The notes below the pieces were generated by a model. That model had not been told where the DNA came from and ran no database searches. It worked only from the letters and a program-made list of their open reading frames with translations. DNA of 64,000 nucleotides, taken from the NCBI GenBank assembly GCA_050247075.1, contig JBFWUW010000001.1, positions 1-64,000 on the forward strand, read 5' to 3'. Source of the DNA: JBFWUW01 sp050247075. Lineage in GTDB: Bacteria > Planctomycetota > Planctomycetia > Pirellulales > JBFWUW01. This document shows positions 23,759 through 32,349 of this stretch, in pieces. Each line of letters starts with the position of its first letter. Position 1 is the first letter of the stretch. Position numbers and translations under genes: made by a program.

Positions 23759-24274
23759 CTAGCGAGCGAAGTGGACCATGCGGAAACCGAAGCTGGGCTT
23801 CGAGGAAGCTTCAGGAGCGGCAGGCGCTTCTGGGGCTTCTGGAGCCGAAGGGCTGTCGGCGGCGGGAGCAGCCGGAGCCGGAGCAGGCTCGCCAACCGGA
23901 ATGCCTACAGGGGCACCGGCAGGAGCGCAGCTACCATCGGCACAAGCCGAGCCATAGCTACCGCAGCTGTCGCAAGACGAGCCGCAGCTATCGCAAGCTG
24001 GCTGGCAGCAGCTAGGGGCTGGCTCGCAGCAAGTCTGTGGAGCGCAGCAGGAGTTGTGGTGGCAGCCACCGCAACGATGACGACGATGGCAACCGCCACA
24101 ACGGCGGTGATGGCAACCACCGCAACGGTGGTGGCAACCACCGCAATGGCTGGAGCAACCGCCGCAGCGGTGGCAGCCAAACAAACCGGCCTCAGCCGAG
24201 TTGTCGGCACCCATCAGGGCGAAGCCGACGAGCGCTACAAACAGCGCGATTCCGAACATCAATGCACGATTCAT
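23759..24274 (-). CDS. Secreted Cys/His-rich repeat protein
   Basis: ATG 24274 has GGAG nine bases upstream. The 171-residue protein starts with a signal peptide (MNRALMFGIALFVALVGFAL, then ADNSAEAG). A region of about 75 residues follows, built of GCHRCGGC-like units (CGGCHHRCGGCHHRRCGGCH) plus CC pairs, with more than 25 cysteines. The tail is Pro/Ala-rich. The composition suggests metal binding or dense disulfide cross-linking in the cell envelope or matrix. Similar small Cys-rich secreted proteins are frequent in planctomycetes, but no function is established. It has its own promoter and a strong terminator and is likely well expressed. Confidence 0.75.
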   Translation of the reverse strand: MNRALMFGIALFVALVGFALMGADNSAEAGLFGCHRCGGCSSHCGGCHHRCGGCHHRRCGGCHRRHRCGGCHHNSCCAPQTCCEPAPSCCQPACDSCGSSCDSCGSYGSACADGSCAPAGAPVGIPVGEPAPAPAAPAADSPSAPEAPEAPAAPEASSKPSFGFRMVHFAR

Positions 24275-24684
24275 GAACAAGTCTCCAACTAACAGGTACC
24301 GTAGCGTAAGGGATTCCCAATTGCCCGCCAGTGCTTAACTCTCACTTCCCCCAGCCCTGGCGGACCACAATACGGGGGTGACAGCGTTCCCCATGCACCC
24401 AAACCAAATGTCAAACGATCCAACCGCCCTGTTTAAGTGGTCTTTTCTGATTGAGTAATTTGAGTTCAATGCATAGGCTAGGTGACTAAATTAACGCCAG
24501 CATTTCCCGTGTCAAGCAGTAACCTGTTAAAATGCGTTGACTAAATGGAATAATTAGATATTTAGGTGCATTCAGCGCTTTACGTCCTGCATGTGCTTGC
24601 ACTTTCGAAAATCTGCCCCATTTTGGCCGAAATTGCGTGCCTGCCGCTCTAGAAGGCCCGACATGACGGGCGGAGTTAGCCAAA
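24275..24684. other. Long leader and promoter region of the Cys/His-rich gene
   Basis: About 410 bases without a gene, distinctly AT-richer than its surroundings. It contains a promoter on the minus strand (24488-24515) and an apparent leader of about 200 bases. I see no known riboswitch in the leader. Confidence 0.5.
24488..24515 (-). promoter_or_regulatory. Sigma-70-like promoter of the Cys/His-rich gene
   Basis: On the minus strand a perfect -35 TTGACA (24515-24510) is followed after 16 bases by TAATTT (24493-24488) as a -10 box. Transcription would begin near 24480. Confidence 0.5.
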
Positions 24685-24724
24685 GAAAATCGCGGAAGAT
24701 CCTCACTAGAGAATCTTCCGCGAT
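24685..24724 (-). terminator. Terminator of the lipoprotein gene
   Basis: A perfect 12-bp stem ATCGCGGAAGAT/ATCTTCCGCGAT with a 12-base loop is followed on the minus strand by TTTTCTTT. Confidence 0.85.
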
Positions 24725-24773
24725 GTGAGGGGATATAGAGGTATTTGAGTTCAGAACGCTGTCGTCGCTGCGG

Positions 24774-25454
24774 CTATCGCTTCCGGACGCTACCCTTCTT
24801 TGCGGGGGTTTCTTCTTCATTCTTGGGCAGAGCCGCGCGGCGATCTTCCAGGCTGCTGTCTTCGGTTGCGCCCCCATCTACGCCTTCAGCCACCTCTTCA
24901 CCCGGCACTTCGTCCAGGTTATCAGCCGGGGCGTTCGGATCGGATTGTTGAGTCCGACGGTACATTTCCTGTTCCACCGCGTGTTGCTGTTGGAACATGT
25001 CTTCGGGATCCTCAAAATTCAGCAGCACCGGGTTGAGGTCTTCAAAAACCTTGGTGGCCATGCCGGCGATGCGCCAGCCCTCGTCGGTGCTGCGCAAGGC
25101 CCAGATGATCTCGTGCTCCTCGCCTTCATCGTTCCAAGTGCTTTGGACGTGGGCGATGTCATTGGTTTCCAGGATTTCGGTCTCGCCGACCGTATAGCTG
25201 GCGGTCGTGCTTCCCGGCGGGGCAATGACCATGTCGTGCTCTTCGGCCATTTCACGGGCCAAGTGGGTGAGCATGGTGGCCGCACCTTCGTCATCGCCCG
25301 TACGAACCGACTCCAGGAAATTACTGACGACGGTCTCCGGTGGCAGGCCATCGGAATTCGCCGATGCACCTGGCGTGCCGGGCTGTGAACTGTTGCAACC
25401 GGCGGCCAGCAAGGCCATTCCCAACCAGGCGGTTCTCCATCCCGTGCGCTGCAT
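24774..25454 (-). CDS. Lipoprotein of unknown function
   Basis: ATG 25454 has GGAG eight bases upstream. The 226-residue product starts with a lipoprotein signal (MQRTGWRTAWLGMALLAAGC) whose lipobox is LAAGC. The middle (ETVVSNFLESVRTGDDEGAA through DEGWRIAGMATKVF) looks like an NTF2/DUF4878-like cone fold used for small-molecule or peptide binding. The C-terminal third is acidic and disordered and ends in basic KKGSVRKR. The longer open frame upstream to 25706 is Arg/Pro-rich and not coding-like. Confidence 0.75.
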   Translation of the reverse strand: MQRTGWRTAWLGMALLAAGCNSSQPGTPGASANSDGLPPETVVSNFLESVRTGDDEGAATMLTHLAREMAEEHDMVIAPPGSTTASYTVGETEILETNDIAHVQSTWNDEGEEHEIIWALRSTDEGWRIAGMATKVFEDLNPVLLNFEDPEDMFQQQHAVEQEMYRRTQQSDPNAPADNLDEVPGEEVAEGVDGGATEDSSLEDRRAALPKNEEETPAKKGSVRKR

Positions 25455-25620
25455 TGCTGCGTCTCCCGTCCGTGAGAGTCCATTGAATCCCATACGCCCT
25501 GCGGCGAAAGGGCATGATTGCCAAATGCGGGGCGGCAGTCTGGCAAGAACCGCCCGGTACGTCAAGGGAAACTGCCAGGCCGCCAAGGGCGTGCTAGCAG
25601 TGCCTACTGATGATATAGGG

Positions 25621-25647
25621 TGATCGGCGATGGAATCGCCTCCTACA
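25621..25647 (-). repeat. REP-like 27-bp repeat, copy 1
   Basis: The minus strand reads TGTAGGAGGCGATTCC then ATCGCCGATCA, with GGCGAT/ATCGCC as a short hairpin. Further copies are at 40383-40409 and 57234-57305. A sister type with GGCGTTTTCAACGCC is at 40358-40380 and 53863-53886. Confidence 0.75.
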
Positions 25648-25728
25648 CCCAAACTACGTAGCAGCCGTCTCCTGACGGTGCTAGTCCGCGTACCAGAGGG
25701 CCACACGTCGCTCGCCGCCCGCTGCGCT

Positions 25729-26199
25729 CTACAACTCCCGCAGGGCCTCTAGGACCTTTTCGTCATGCCCATCGACGCTGACCCTGGCCCAAACCTTGCG
25801 GATGACGCCTTCGGCGTCGATCAAAAAAGTCGAACGCTGAATGCCCATCGACTTCTTGCCGTACATGTTCTTCTCTCGCCAGGCCCCGTATTTCTCGGCA
25901 ATAGCGTGGCCGGTATCGGCCAGCAACGGAAAGTTCAGCTCGAACTTGTCGCGGAACTTGACGTGGCTCTCCACGTCGTCGGGGCTGACACCCAACACTT
26001 TGGCTCCCAGTTTCTTCAGCTCTTTATGGCGGTCGCGAAAGGCACACGCCTCGCGGGTGCAGCCGGGCGTGTCGTCCTTGGGATAGAAATACAGCACCAC
26101 TGGGCTGCCGCGCAAATCCTTGAGCTTGATCTTCTGGCCATCGTCGGCCGTCAGATGAAAGTCCGGCGCTTTCTGGCCAACCTCGACCCATTCAGCCAT
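25729..26199 (-). CDS. bcp: Thioredoxin-dependent peroxiredoxin (Bcp type)
   Basis: I start at ATG 26199, which has GGAG eight bases upstream; a GTG three codons earlier overlaps that site. The 156-residue protein is a typical Bcp/PrxQ: VGQKAPDFHLTADDGQ at the start, then YFYPKDDTPGCTREACAFRD with the peroxidatic Cys in PGCT and a second Cys five residues later (resolving). VLGVSPDDVESHVKF and RSTFLIDAEGVIRKVW follow. It reduces hydrogen peroxide and organic hydroperoxides in the cytoplasm with thioredoxin. Length and motifs are standard. Confidence 0.95.
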   Translation of the reverse strand: MAEWVEVGQKAPDFHLTADDGQKIKLKDLRGSPVVLYFYPKDDTPGCTREACAFRDRHKELKKLGAKVLGVSPDDVESHVKFRDKFELNFPLLADTGHAIAEKYGAWREKNMYGKKSMGIQRSTFLIDAEGVIRKVWARVSVDGHDEKVLEALREL

Positions 26200-26293
26200 C
26201 TCGATCACTCCGTGGAAAGTAAACTAACTCGGGGCGATCTCATTCTAGCGAATTGCCGAGGTTCGCCAGCCCTCTCCCCAGTTGAATTCTTGG

Positions 26294-27145
26294 CTACGGC
26301 CTTTGCATGGCTTGTACCTCGACCGCAATCTCCTCGGCCGTGGCTTGCAACTCATCAATCTGCGCCCGCAACACTTTGAGCTGGGCCGCTAGCCTGGCCA
26401 GATTGGCGGAACGGTCAACCGCCGCCACCGGCACGGCCACCTCACCGCTGCAATCGGCCATAACCACCTGTGTCACCAACGGTTCGCGATCGCGCACCAA
26501 TCCGACAGCAACTTCTTGGCCAAGCTTTGTCCGCCGCACCGCATCGCGAAATTGCACGATCGAGCCTATCTTGGCTTCGCCAAACGTGGCGATTTCATCC
26601 TTCGGCAAAATGCCGGCCTGATGGGCGGGGCTGCCCGCCTGCACTTTTTGAACGATCACGCGGCCCGACTCGGTTTCGCGAAGCACCATGCAAAAGATGT
26701 AGTTTTCGTCGAGCACCTTGGCCACGGCTTCCGATGCTGGGGGCGTTTCTTCCTCTGGAACCAACAATGTCATCGTGCGGAGACGGCCGTTGCGACGGAC
26801 AACAATCTCCAACTCGTCCCCCGGTTCCTTGGCCGAGATGCTTTTGATGGCCAGTTGGATCAAGTCGTCTTTCTCGGACACTTGATGGCCATCGAACGAA
26901 ACCAAGACGTCCTTCTTCATCACTCCTACCGTGTCGGCCACGGAATTCGGGGCGACCTCAACGATCACCAGGCGGTCGTCGGCATTGGCACCGAACATCA
27001 TCCCCAGAACGCCGGCGGAAACGGGCTTGGCATCCGGCTTGGGTTTGGCCGGTGGCGCGGCCAGTAAGCCATGCATTCCGCCGTAGAACAAGGTGGCGAT
27101 GGTTACAACCCAAAGTCCCCAACGGGTGGCGCGATTCTGTCTCAT
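26294..27145 (-). CDS. Exported two-PDZ-domain protein with coiled-coil tail
   Basis: ATG 27145 is preceded by GAGGGG. The 283-residue product has a signal peptide (WGLWVVTIATLFYGGMHGLL), a first PDZ-like domain (VLGMMFGANADDRLVIVEVA, PNSVADTVGVMKKDVLVSFD) and a second (VIVQKVQAGSPAHQAGILPK, DEIATFG). The C-terminal coiled coil is ARLAAQLKVLRAQIDELQAT. There is no protease domain, so it is not a DegP-type enzyme. It probably binds peptide C-termini or acts as an adaptor at the envelope. It is separated from the Bcp gene by about 95 bases on the same strand. Confidence 0.8.
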   Translation of the reverse strand: MRQNRATRWGLWVVTIATLFYGGMHGLLAAPPAKPKPDAKPVSAGVLGMMFGANADDRLVIVEVAPNSVADTVGVMKKDVLVSFDGHQVSEKDDLIQLAIKSISAKEPGDELEIVVRRNGRLRTMTLLVPEEETPPASEAVAKVLDENYIFCMVLRETESGRVIVQKVQAGSPAHQAGILPKDEIATFGEAKIGSIVQFRDAVRRTKLGQEVAVGLVRDREPLVTQVVMADCSGEVAVPVAAVDRSANLARLAAQLKVLRAQIDELQATAEEIAVEVQAMQRP

Positions 27146-27388
27146 CTGAATTCCCCTCATATTATTGGAACGTACACACGCGAAAACGTCGCGGCAGCGC
27201 GTGGCCTAGCGTGAGTGCAATTAACATGCCACATTGTAAGAAATGCCCGATTCGCCACAATTCGCGATATTATCACCATGCAAGACGGGCGGGTGCCCAT
27301 CCTTGCCACGTATCGGCAACGCCCAACGCGGTTTCCCGGCGGTCAATCCGTTGGCCGCCGCGGCCTGTTCAGACTTGCCGGCAGCGAT

Positions 27389-29569
27389 TCATGGAACCGA
27401 TGTTTCAGCACCGGCATTCGTTTCCCGGTACGGTTTGCCTTGACGGTAGAGGGATAGCCGATCGCGCATGCCTTGCATCAAGCTGGCCGACAGGCCCGAC
27501 TGCCGGGCGGCGGCCAAGGCGGTTTGAGCCTGGTGGATGGCACCCGCGAAGTCACCGGCGCTGGCCAGCGCGGCCGCCAGCGCATCAAAAGCCTCGGCAT
27601 CGGTCTCGCCACCCAGTTCCACGGCCTTTTCGCCGTGGCGAACGGCAGCGGCCGCATGGCGAACTTGGCCGTCCGGGCTGGTTGCCAGCAGCCAGGCTTG
27701 CATGCTCCACGGCGCGGCGGATGTTGGCAACAGTTCCGCGGCCCGTTCAAACTCAGCCAGGGCGGCGGTGGGCTGGCCTTGGCGATACAGGACCATGCCT
27801 AGCGCCATGTGCGGTTCGCCGCGCATGGGAAAAAGCTCGATCGTCCGGCGATACTCGGCGATGGCCTCGCCCGATTCGCCATGCATGGCCAGGCACATGG
27901 CCAAGCCTTGCCGGGATTCAAAATAGCCTGGGTCGGCCTGTAGCGCGCGCCGGTAATGCGCAATCGCGGCGGAGTAGTCCCCCTGACTTGTCAGCAAGTC
28001 CGCCAGATTGTTGTGCGCCGCGGCGTGGTCTTCATGTTGTTGCAACAGTTTCAACAGTTCGGCCTGGGCCGCATCCGCCTGGCCGTTGGCAAAAAGTGTA
28101 CTGGCCAGATTGTTTTGCGCGTCGGCATAGTCGGGCTGATATCGCAGGGCCAGGCGGTAGTGCTCAATGGCAGCGGCAAAATCTCCGCTTTGACGCCGCC
28201 AATTGGCCAGTTGGTACTGGGCCTGGGCATGCTCCGGCTTGAGTTCCACGGCCAGGGCGAAATGCGCGGCGGCCTCGGCCAGCCGCTTGTCATTTTGTAG
28301 TGCCACGGCCAGCTCGTACTGGGCTTCGGCATGTAGAGGCACCGCGGCCGCCAGATTCTCTTGCCGGCTCAACCGCGGCGAGCCGCCGCGGGCTTCTCCA
28401 TAGGCCGACAAGGCCGCGGGTATCACAAACAGCGACCACATCAAACTATGCCGCAGCCAGCCCGGAATTCGCGGCACGTCCGCCTGGGCCTTGCCGCCCG
28501 CCAGTCCCAAGCCCTCGCGCGTGGAGCGCTCGCGGACCTTCCAAATAAAGCCGTCGTAGTAAAAGTGCAGCAAGGTTGAAAAGACTAGCAGACCAGTCAA
28601 CAGGCGCTTGACGGCGTCCATCTGTATCTGGTCTTGAATCAGGCTCAATGCGCCGTAGGCAAAGATCATTCCCAAATACAGGCCCACCATTAACCCGCTG
28701 CGGCGGAACAAGAACCGCGTGAACCCGCCCGCCATGCCGCCGGGCCGTTCCACGCGGCGGCGGTTGTAGATCCACACAATCGCCAGATATTGAACGTCGT
28801 GGAACACCTCAAACAGGGCGATCCCCAACACCACATTATCAATGGCCAGCATGGCATAGCACCAAAAGCCAATACTGCTGGCCAACAATCCCACTTTGAC
28901 CAGGCTTTGGGGTTCCCCCCGCAGCTTTCGCACCACAAAATTGCCCGCAAAAGCCGCGGTAGCCAGCACGGTGGCCAACAGCCAAGCTTGGCGCAGGCCG
29001 GCCAGCCGATCTGGCGGAATCAACGGCCCGCCCGCCGCGTAGAAAGCATTCAGCAGCCCGTACAAACGGCCGGGCGAGTACAGCATCCCCAGGCCAAACC
29101 AGGTAAAGCAAAGAGCCAGGTCCAGCCGGGCTGTCAGCGGCGCAAACGACCGCGATTTAGCGTCGTAGATGCGGGCAAAGCCGTAAACCTGTGCCAGCCC
29201 ATGCCAAAAGCCCCACAGCAGCGCCACCACGGCCAATGTTTGCGATTCAAACCAACTAGCAGCCAGGCAGACCGCCAGCAGAAAAACCGGCGCGACGACG
29301 AACCGCGCCTTGAACCGCTCGAACAGCTCCCGATCGCCGTAGGCCCGCATCATGCCGGGCAGATGGTGCCCGCAAGCCCCAAAGGCGGCCACAAACAAGG
29401 CAATGCTTTCCACGGAATACCTGGCCCGCGCCAAGTAGACCAACGGCACAATCAGCGCCGGCGTGGCCACGAACAGCAGCAGATCGCGCCAACCGTTCAA
29501 TATCCAAGGGGTTGCCGCCTCGCTAGTGGCGGCCTTTTGCGGCGGTGAAAGTGTCGCGGGCTGGGCCAC
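27389..29569 (-). CDS. Polytopic membrane protein with conserved histidines and C-terminal TPRs
   Basis: The 726-residue protein has two parts. Residues about 25-390 form some ten membrane segments with histidine-containing motifs: GHHLPGMMRAYGDRELF, WGFWHGLAQVYGFARIYD, EVFHDVQYLAIVW and LLHFYYDGFIWKVRER. Residues about 410-680 are TPR repeats (AQYELAVALQNDKRLAEAAA, AQNNLASTLFANGQADAAQA and others). The histidines sit at the ends of membrane helices, as in membrane metalloenzymes. The pattern vaguely recalls Brp/Blh-like carotenoid oxygenases, but I cannot assign it. The TPR part would face the soluble side and recruit a partner. Confidence 0.75.
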   Translation of the reverse strand: MAQPATLSPPQKAATSEAATPWILNGWRDLLLFVATPALIVPLVYLARARYSVESIALFVAAFGACGHHLPGMMRAYGDRELFERFKARFVVAPVFLLAVCLAASWFESQTLAVVALLWGFWHGLAQVYGFARIYDAKSRSFAPLTARLDLALCFTWFGLGMLYSPGRLYGLLNAFYAAGGPLIPPDRLAGLRQAWLLATVLATAAFAGNFVVRKLRGEPQSLVKVGLLASSIGFWCYAMLAIDNVVLGIALFEVFHDVQYLAIVWIYNRRRVERPGGMAGGFTRFLFRRSGLMVGLYLGMIFAYGALSLIQDQIQMDAVKRLLTGLLVFSTLLHFYYDGFIWKVRERSTREGLGLAGGKAQADVPRIPGWLRHSLMWSLFVIPAALSAYGEARGGSPRLSRQENLAAAVPLHAEAQYELAVALQNDKRLAEAAAHFALAVELKPEHAQAQYQLANWRRQSGDFAAAIEHYRLALRYQPDYADAQNNLASTLFANGQADAAQAELLKLLQQHEDHAAAHNNLADLLTSQGDYSAAIAHYRRALQADPGYFESRQGLAMCLAMHGESGEAIAEYRRTIELFPMRGEPHMALGMVLYRQGQPTAALAEFERAAELLPTSAAPWSMQAWLLATSPDGQVRHAAAAVRHGEKAVELGGETDAEAFDALAAALASAGDFAGAIHQAQTALAAARQSGLSASLMQGMRDRLSLYRQGKPYRETNAGAETSVP

Positions 29570-29608
29570 GTTAGAGCCTACAAGACGAAATCTTCAAATG
29601 GACCGTGG

Positions 29609-30118
29609 TTAACTCGCGAAGAGGCTAATTACCATCAACATGAATGCAATGGCCACACCAATGACAATTCCAATGACGACATATTGCCAGATGATCGCCA
29701 GGCAACAAATTCCCATCGCCGCGCCGGAAACGGCTGGCTGCCTTTCCCTGGCCCATGATATCGGACCCAAGAGCAATCCGACGAGCGAGCAAGATACCGC
29801 GGAAATCGTAAACCATTTTAGAAATCGATCGCGATCCATGATCCGTTGTTGATGGGCCGCGGCGGCCAGGTCTTGCCTGCGCTGGTGTTCTTCCTGGATG
29901 GCCTTGTCTTCATCTCTTTTACCGCCGCCGAGCCTAACCGAGAAACTCTTGTATTGGAACGTGACGCCACCCGCCTGCTCAGGAACAGGCGGTGGCGGCG
30001 TCGGGTTCTCACTGGCGAATGGGAGAGGCCGATCCAACGCGATGCCCGGAATCACGGCCAGCCCGAGGGCGATAATGCCCAGCACGAGTGCCGCGATTCC
30101 GTAGGCGTGCTTCTTCAT
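29609..30118 (-). CDS. Small membrane protein with two or three membrane segments
   Basis: I start at ATG 30118. The 169-residue protein has an N-terminal hydrophobic segment (YGIAALVLGIIALGLAVIPG), a soluble middle with a charged helix (DEDKAIQEEHQRRQDLAAAA), and two membrane segments at the C-terminal end (WFTISAVSCSLVGLLLGPIS; CLAIIWQYVVIGIVIGVAIA). I recognise no family. It may share a transcript with the membrane-TPR gene 40 bases downstream. Confidence 0.65.
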   Translation of the reverse strand: MKKHAYGIAALVLGIIALGLAVIPGIALDRPLPFASENPTPPPPVPEQAGGVTFQYKSFSVRLGGGKRDEDKAIQEEHQRRQDLAAAAHQQRIMDRDRFLKWFTISAVSCSLVGLLLGPISWARERQPAVSGAAMGICCLAIIWQYVVIGIVIGVAIAFMLMVISLFAS

Positions 30119-30537
30119 GGCAATTCGCGGCTGAGCATGGATGGTCAATTGGGAGGGGTCTTGCCGCACAGCGAAGTGCGGCCGGGCGGGCTCGCGGGAC
30201 GCCGTGCGATGCCACGCTTCTCACCGCGAGCAGTATACCGCGCGGAGCGATCCGCAAGGACAGCGAGAAAACCGGGACTGTCCGATTTGGCCCTGGAACG
30301 CGCGCGTCCTAGAGGACCAAAAACGATCCCCAGGTCTGGCGATGGGAAAGCCCGCAATCGGGGGTACCAATATGTTGTCAGCGCATGACGACAGCCAGCC
30401 TGCAAGTGCCAAGGCTTGGTGACGCTAGCTCATCCAGCGCCAGGAGCGGCCGACCACGGGGGTGTGGCGCAGGTTAGCTTCGTCGCCAATCGCCGTACCA
30501 TTGGCAGGTGCCGATTCGATGTCTGGGCGGTTCTTGG
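30119..30537. other. Gene-free stretch before repeat island 2
   Basis: About 420 bases in which neither strand has a convincing reading frame. No repeats or hairpins of note were seen except the start of island 2 near its right end. Confidence 0.4.
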
Positions 30538-30665
30538 TCCACGTTACCCGCACCATTTCACGGCGTGGTGCAGGTAACAAAGGGGTTCTTCTCAGCGAAA
30601 ACGCGGGGCTTCTTGGTCCAAGCGACCGCGTTACCTGTTCCACCACGGGGGTGTGGTGCAAGTAC
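30538..30665 (+). repeat. Double-hairpin repeat unit, copy B
   Basis: It begins ACGTTACCCGCACCATTTCA and contains CGTGGTGCAGGTAAC, giving the first hairpin. It ends with GTTACCTGTTCCACCACGGG and GGTGTGGTGCAAG. It aligns along its length with copy A in inverted orientation. Confidence 0.65.
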
Positions 30666-30784
30666 ACGTAGCCGCGAAGCTCCTGCTTTGCCGGCTTGAT
30701 GTGTGAGTTGCATGCCACTTGCCGTGCGGTTGCCCGGCATGGACCATCGAAACAGACTCAAGCCAACATGGCGGGAGCCATGTG

Positions 30785-30912
30785 GTTACGTACCCGCACC
30801 ATTTTATGGAGTGGTGCAGGTAGCAAAACGGCATATCTCCTGGAAATCGCGGGGGTTTTGGACCTTGCTGCCGTGTTACCTGTTCCAACAACGGGGGTGT
30901 GGTGCGGGTTGC
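30785..30912 (+). repeat. Double-hairpin repeat unit, copy C
   Basis: It begins TTACGTACCCGCACCATTTT and GGAGTGGTGCAGGTAGC. It ends with GTTACCTGTTCCAACAACGG and GGGTGTGGTGCGGGTTGCG, the latter end being nearly identical to copy A. Confidence 0.65.
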
Positions 30913-31652
30913 GATTGCCCCAAATCGCCGTCACTGACCGCCCCTACGGCGGCGCGCACGATCAGCGCCCCGCGTGACCGCCGCGTTTCAAAAATATGGA
31001 CAGGCCCCGTGACGCGTACCGGTCGGCGGAGGGCACGGCGAAAGAGACGCCGCACCCAAGTTGGCCAACCAGCCGGCAACGGTAGCCGTAATCAAGGCCT
31101 CGCCCGATCAACCGCCCGCCACGACCATGCTGCTCGAGTACGCGGCGGACGACGACACTTGGGCGGTTTAGGGGCTTCGCGCCCGTTGGACGTGCAAAAG
31201 CCACGTCGGCGCGCGAAGCCGGACGCGGTCGATTGTACCAGAGAGACTCTTTTTGTAAACTATTTAAATATATCTTTTAACAGTTGTTTGTTCGGCATGC
31301 GCCAAATTCCGAGTAGCCCTGGCGGGACCAATTCCTTACGCGACCATCCGCAGGCTGGCCCGCGCCGGCGGACGTTTCCACCGGCAGCGGCTGAAAGTGA
31401 GGCGGGTGGCCGGCGATGGCGGGCTTGCTCATTGCCCGTGTGTCGTTAAGAGTCTTCCGTACATCCACCAAGGCCCGCTTGTGGACTTGGGCCAAGCGAG
31501 CAGTCGCCCCGCTCTCGGGCGGCCTGGGCTTCCGTGGTGGTGGCGGTCATGCACCAGATTTCGTAACATGCATTTCAGCAATACGTTACGTACTAGGCCC
31601 AGCCGCCACGGCCACACGCTCAAATCATGGGTGTCCCTGGTTACCCGCCTGG

Positions 31653-32231
31653 TTACCCGAGTTGGATCGGCGGCGGCCCGTTTACTTCAATCCAATCATT
31701 ACCGCCAAACAACATCCTCATGCGCCGCTTGACGTAAGCGCGATCTAATCGCGACCGCTCGAAAACATGGTAGTGCAAGCTCATAGTGGTCCTGAGACTG
31801 CCGGGCAGGGGCAAACGAATCTCATAGAGCGATTCACGCCGTGGCTGCCGCTGGAATTCAAAGGTTTTCCAACATTCGCCGGGCAGGCGAAACGAGCCGG
31901 CGATCCGCCCCGCTTGCCGCGGTGGTGAGTCGTCGAAGGAAATTTCGAAGGCGTCGCTGATCCGACCGAACGAGTTCAGCTCGTCACCAGTTTTTACGAG
32001 TTGCTCTTCCGTGACCCAGATCACCCGATCTGTCCCCAGACAGCGAACTTGGTAGCATAATTCGGGACAGGCATCGGAACGCGAGAATTGGTTGCGACGA
32101 CGCCAATCGACCACGAGCGCATACTCACCAATCGTGCCTTCATGGCTTTCCGCCGCGTGCCAAGGGCAAAACACCACCACCCGTTCCAGGTAAGAGAATT
32201 GCTGGCGTGCGTAACGGCGCGAGGCGGACAT
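31653..32231 (-). CDS. Hypothetical protein (192 residues)
   Basis: I start at ATG 32231. The translation is protein-like, with mixed composition and regular hydrophobic spacing. Segments include RVVVFCPWHAAESHEG, AYVKRRMRMLFGGNDWIEVN and FRLPGECWKTFEFQRQP. I recognise no domain. It lies between repeat island 2 and the group II intron-like remnant, an area of accessory DNA with no clear operon, so it could be a foreign or decaying gene. Confidence that it is expressed is moderate. Confidence 0.45.
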   Translation of the reverse strand: MSASRRYARQQFSYLERVVVFCPWHAAESHEGTIGEYALVVDWRRRNQFSRSDACPELCYQVRCLGTDRVIWVTEEQLVKTGDELNSFGRISDAFEISFDDSPPRQAGRIAGSFRLPGECWKTFEFQRQPRRESLYEIRLPLPGSLRTTMSLHYHVFERSRLDRAYVKRRMRMLFGGNDWIEVNGPPPIQLG

Positions 32232-32349
32232 GAGCAATGCTCGCTAGCCCCGCCCTTACCGGCGGACGGGATGTTCAGATCAATTCCAACTTCGTTTTTA
32301 TTCTTGCACCCCGGTGTGGGGAGATCAACACCGTGGGCGGCAAGCTGTG

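Larger units (their letters stand above)
30538..31232. repeat. Repeat island 2 (inverted counterpart of 131-790)
   Basis: It contains two complete double-hairpin units (30538-30665 and 30785-30912) and a block at about 30960-31232 that matches the reverse complement of 131-400. A reading-frame remnant ending in AADDDTWAV is shared with island 1 (AADDDAWAV), so the block may descend from a coding sequence. Bases 31233-31652 that follow contain an AT-rich patch (31250-31280) but no gene I can support. Confidence 0.7.
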
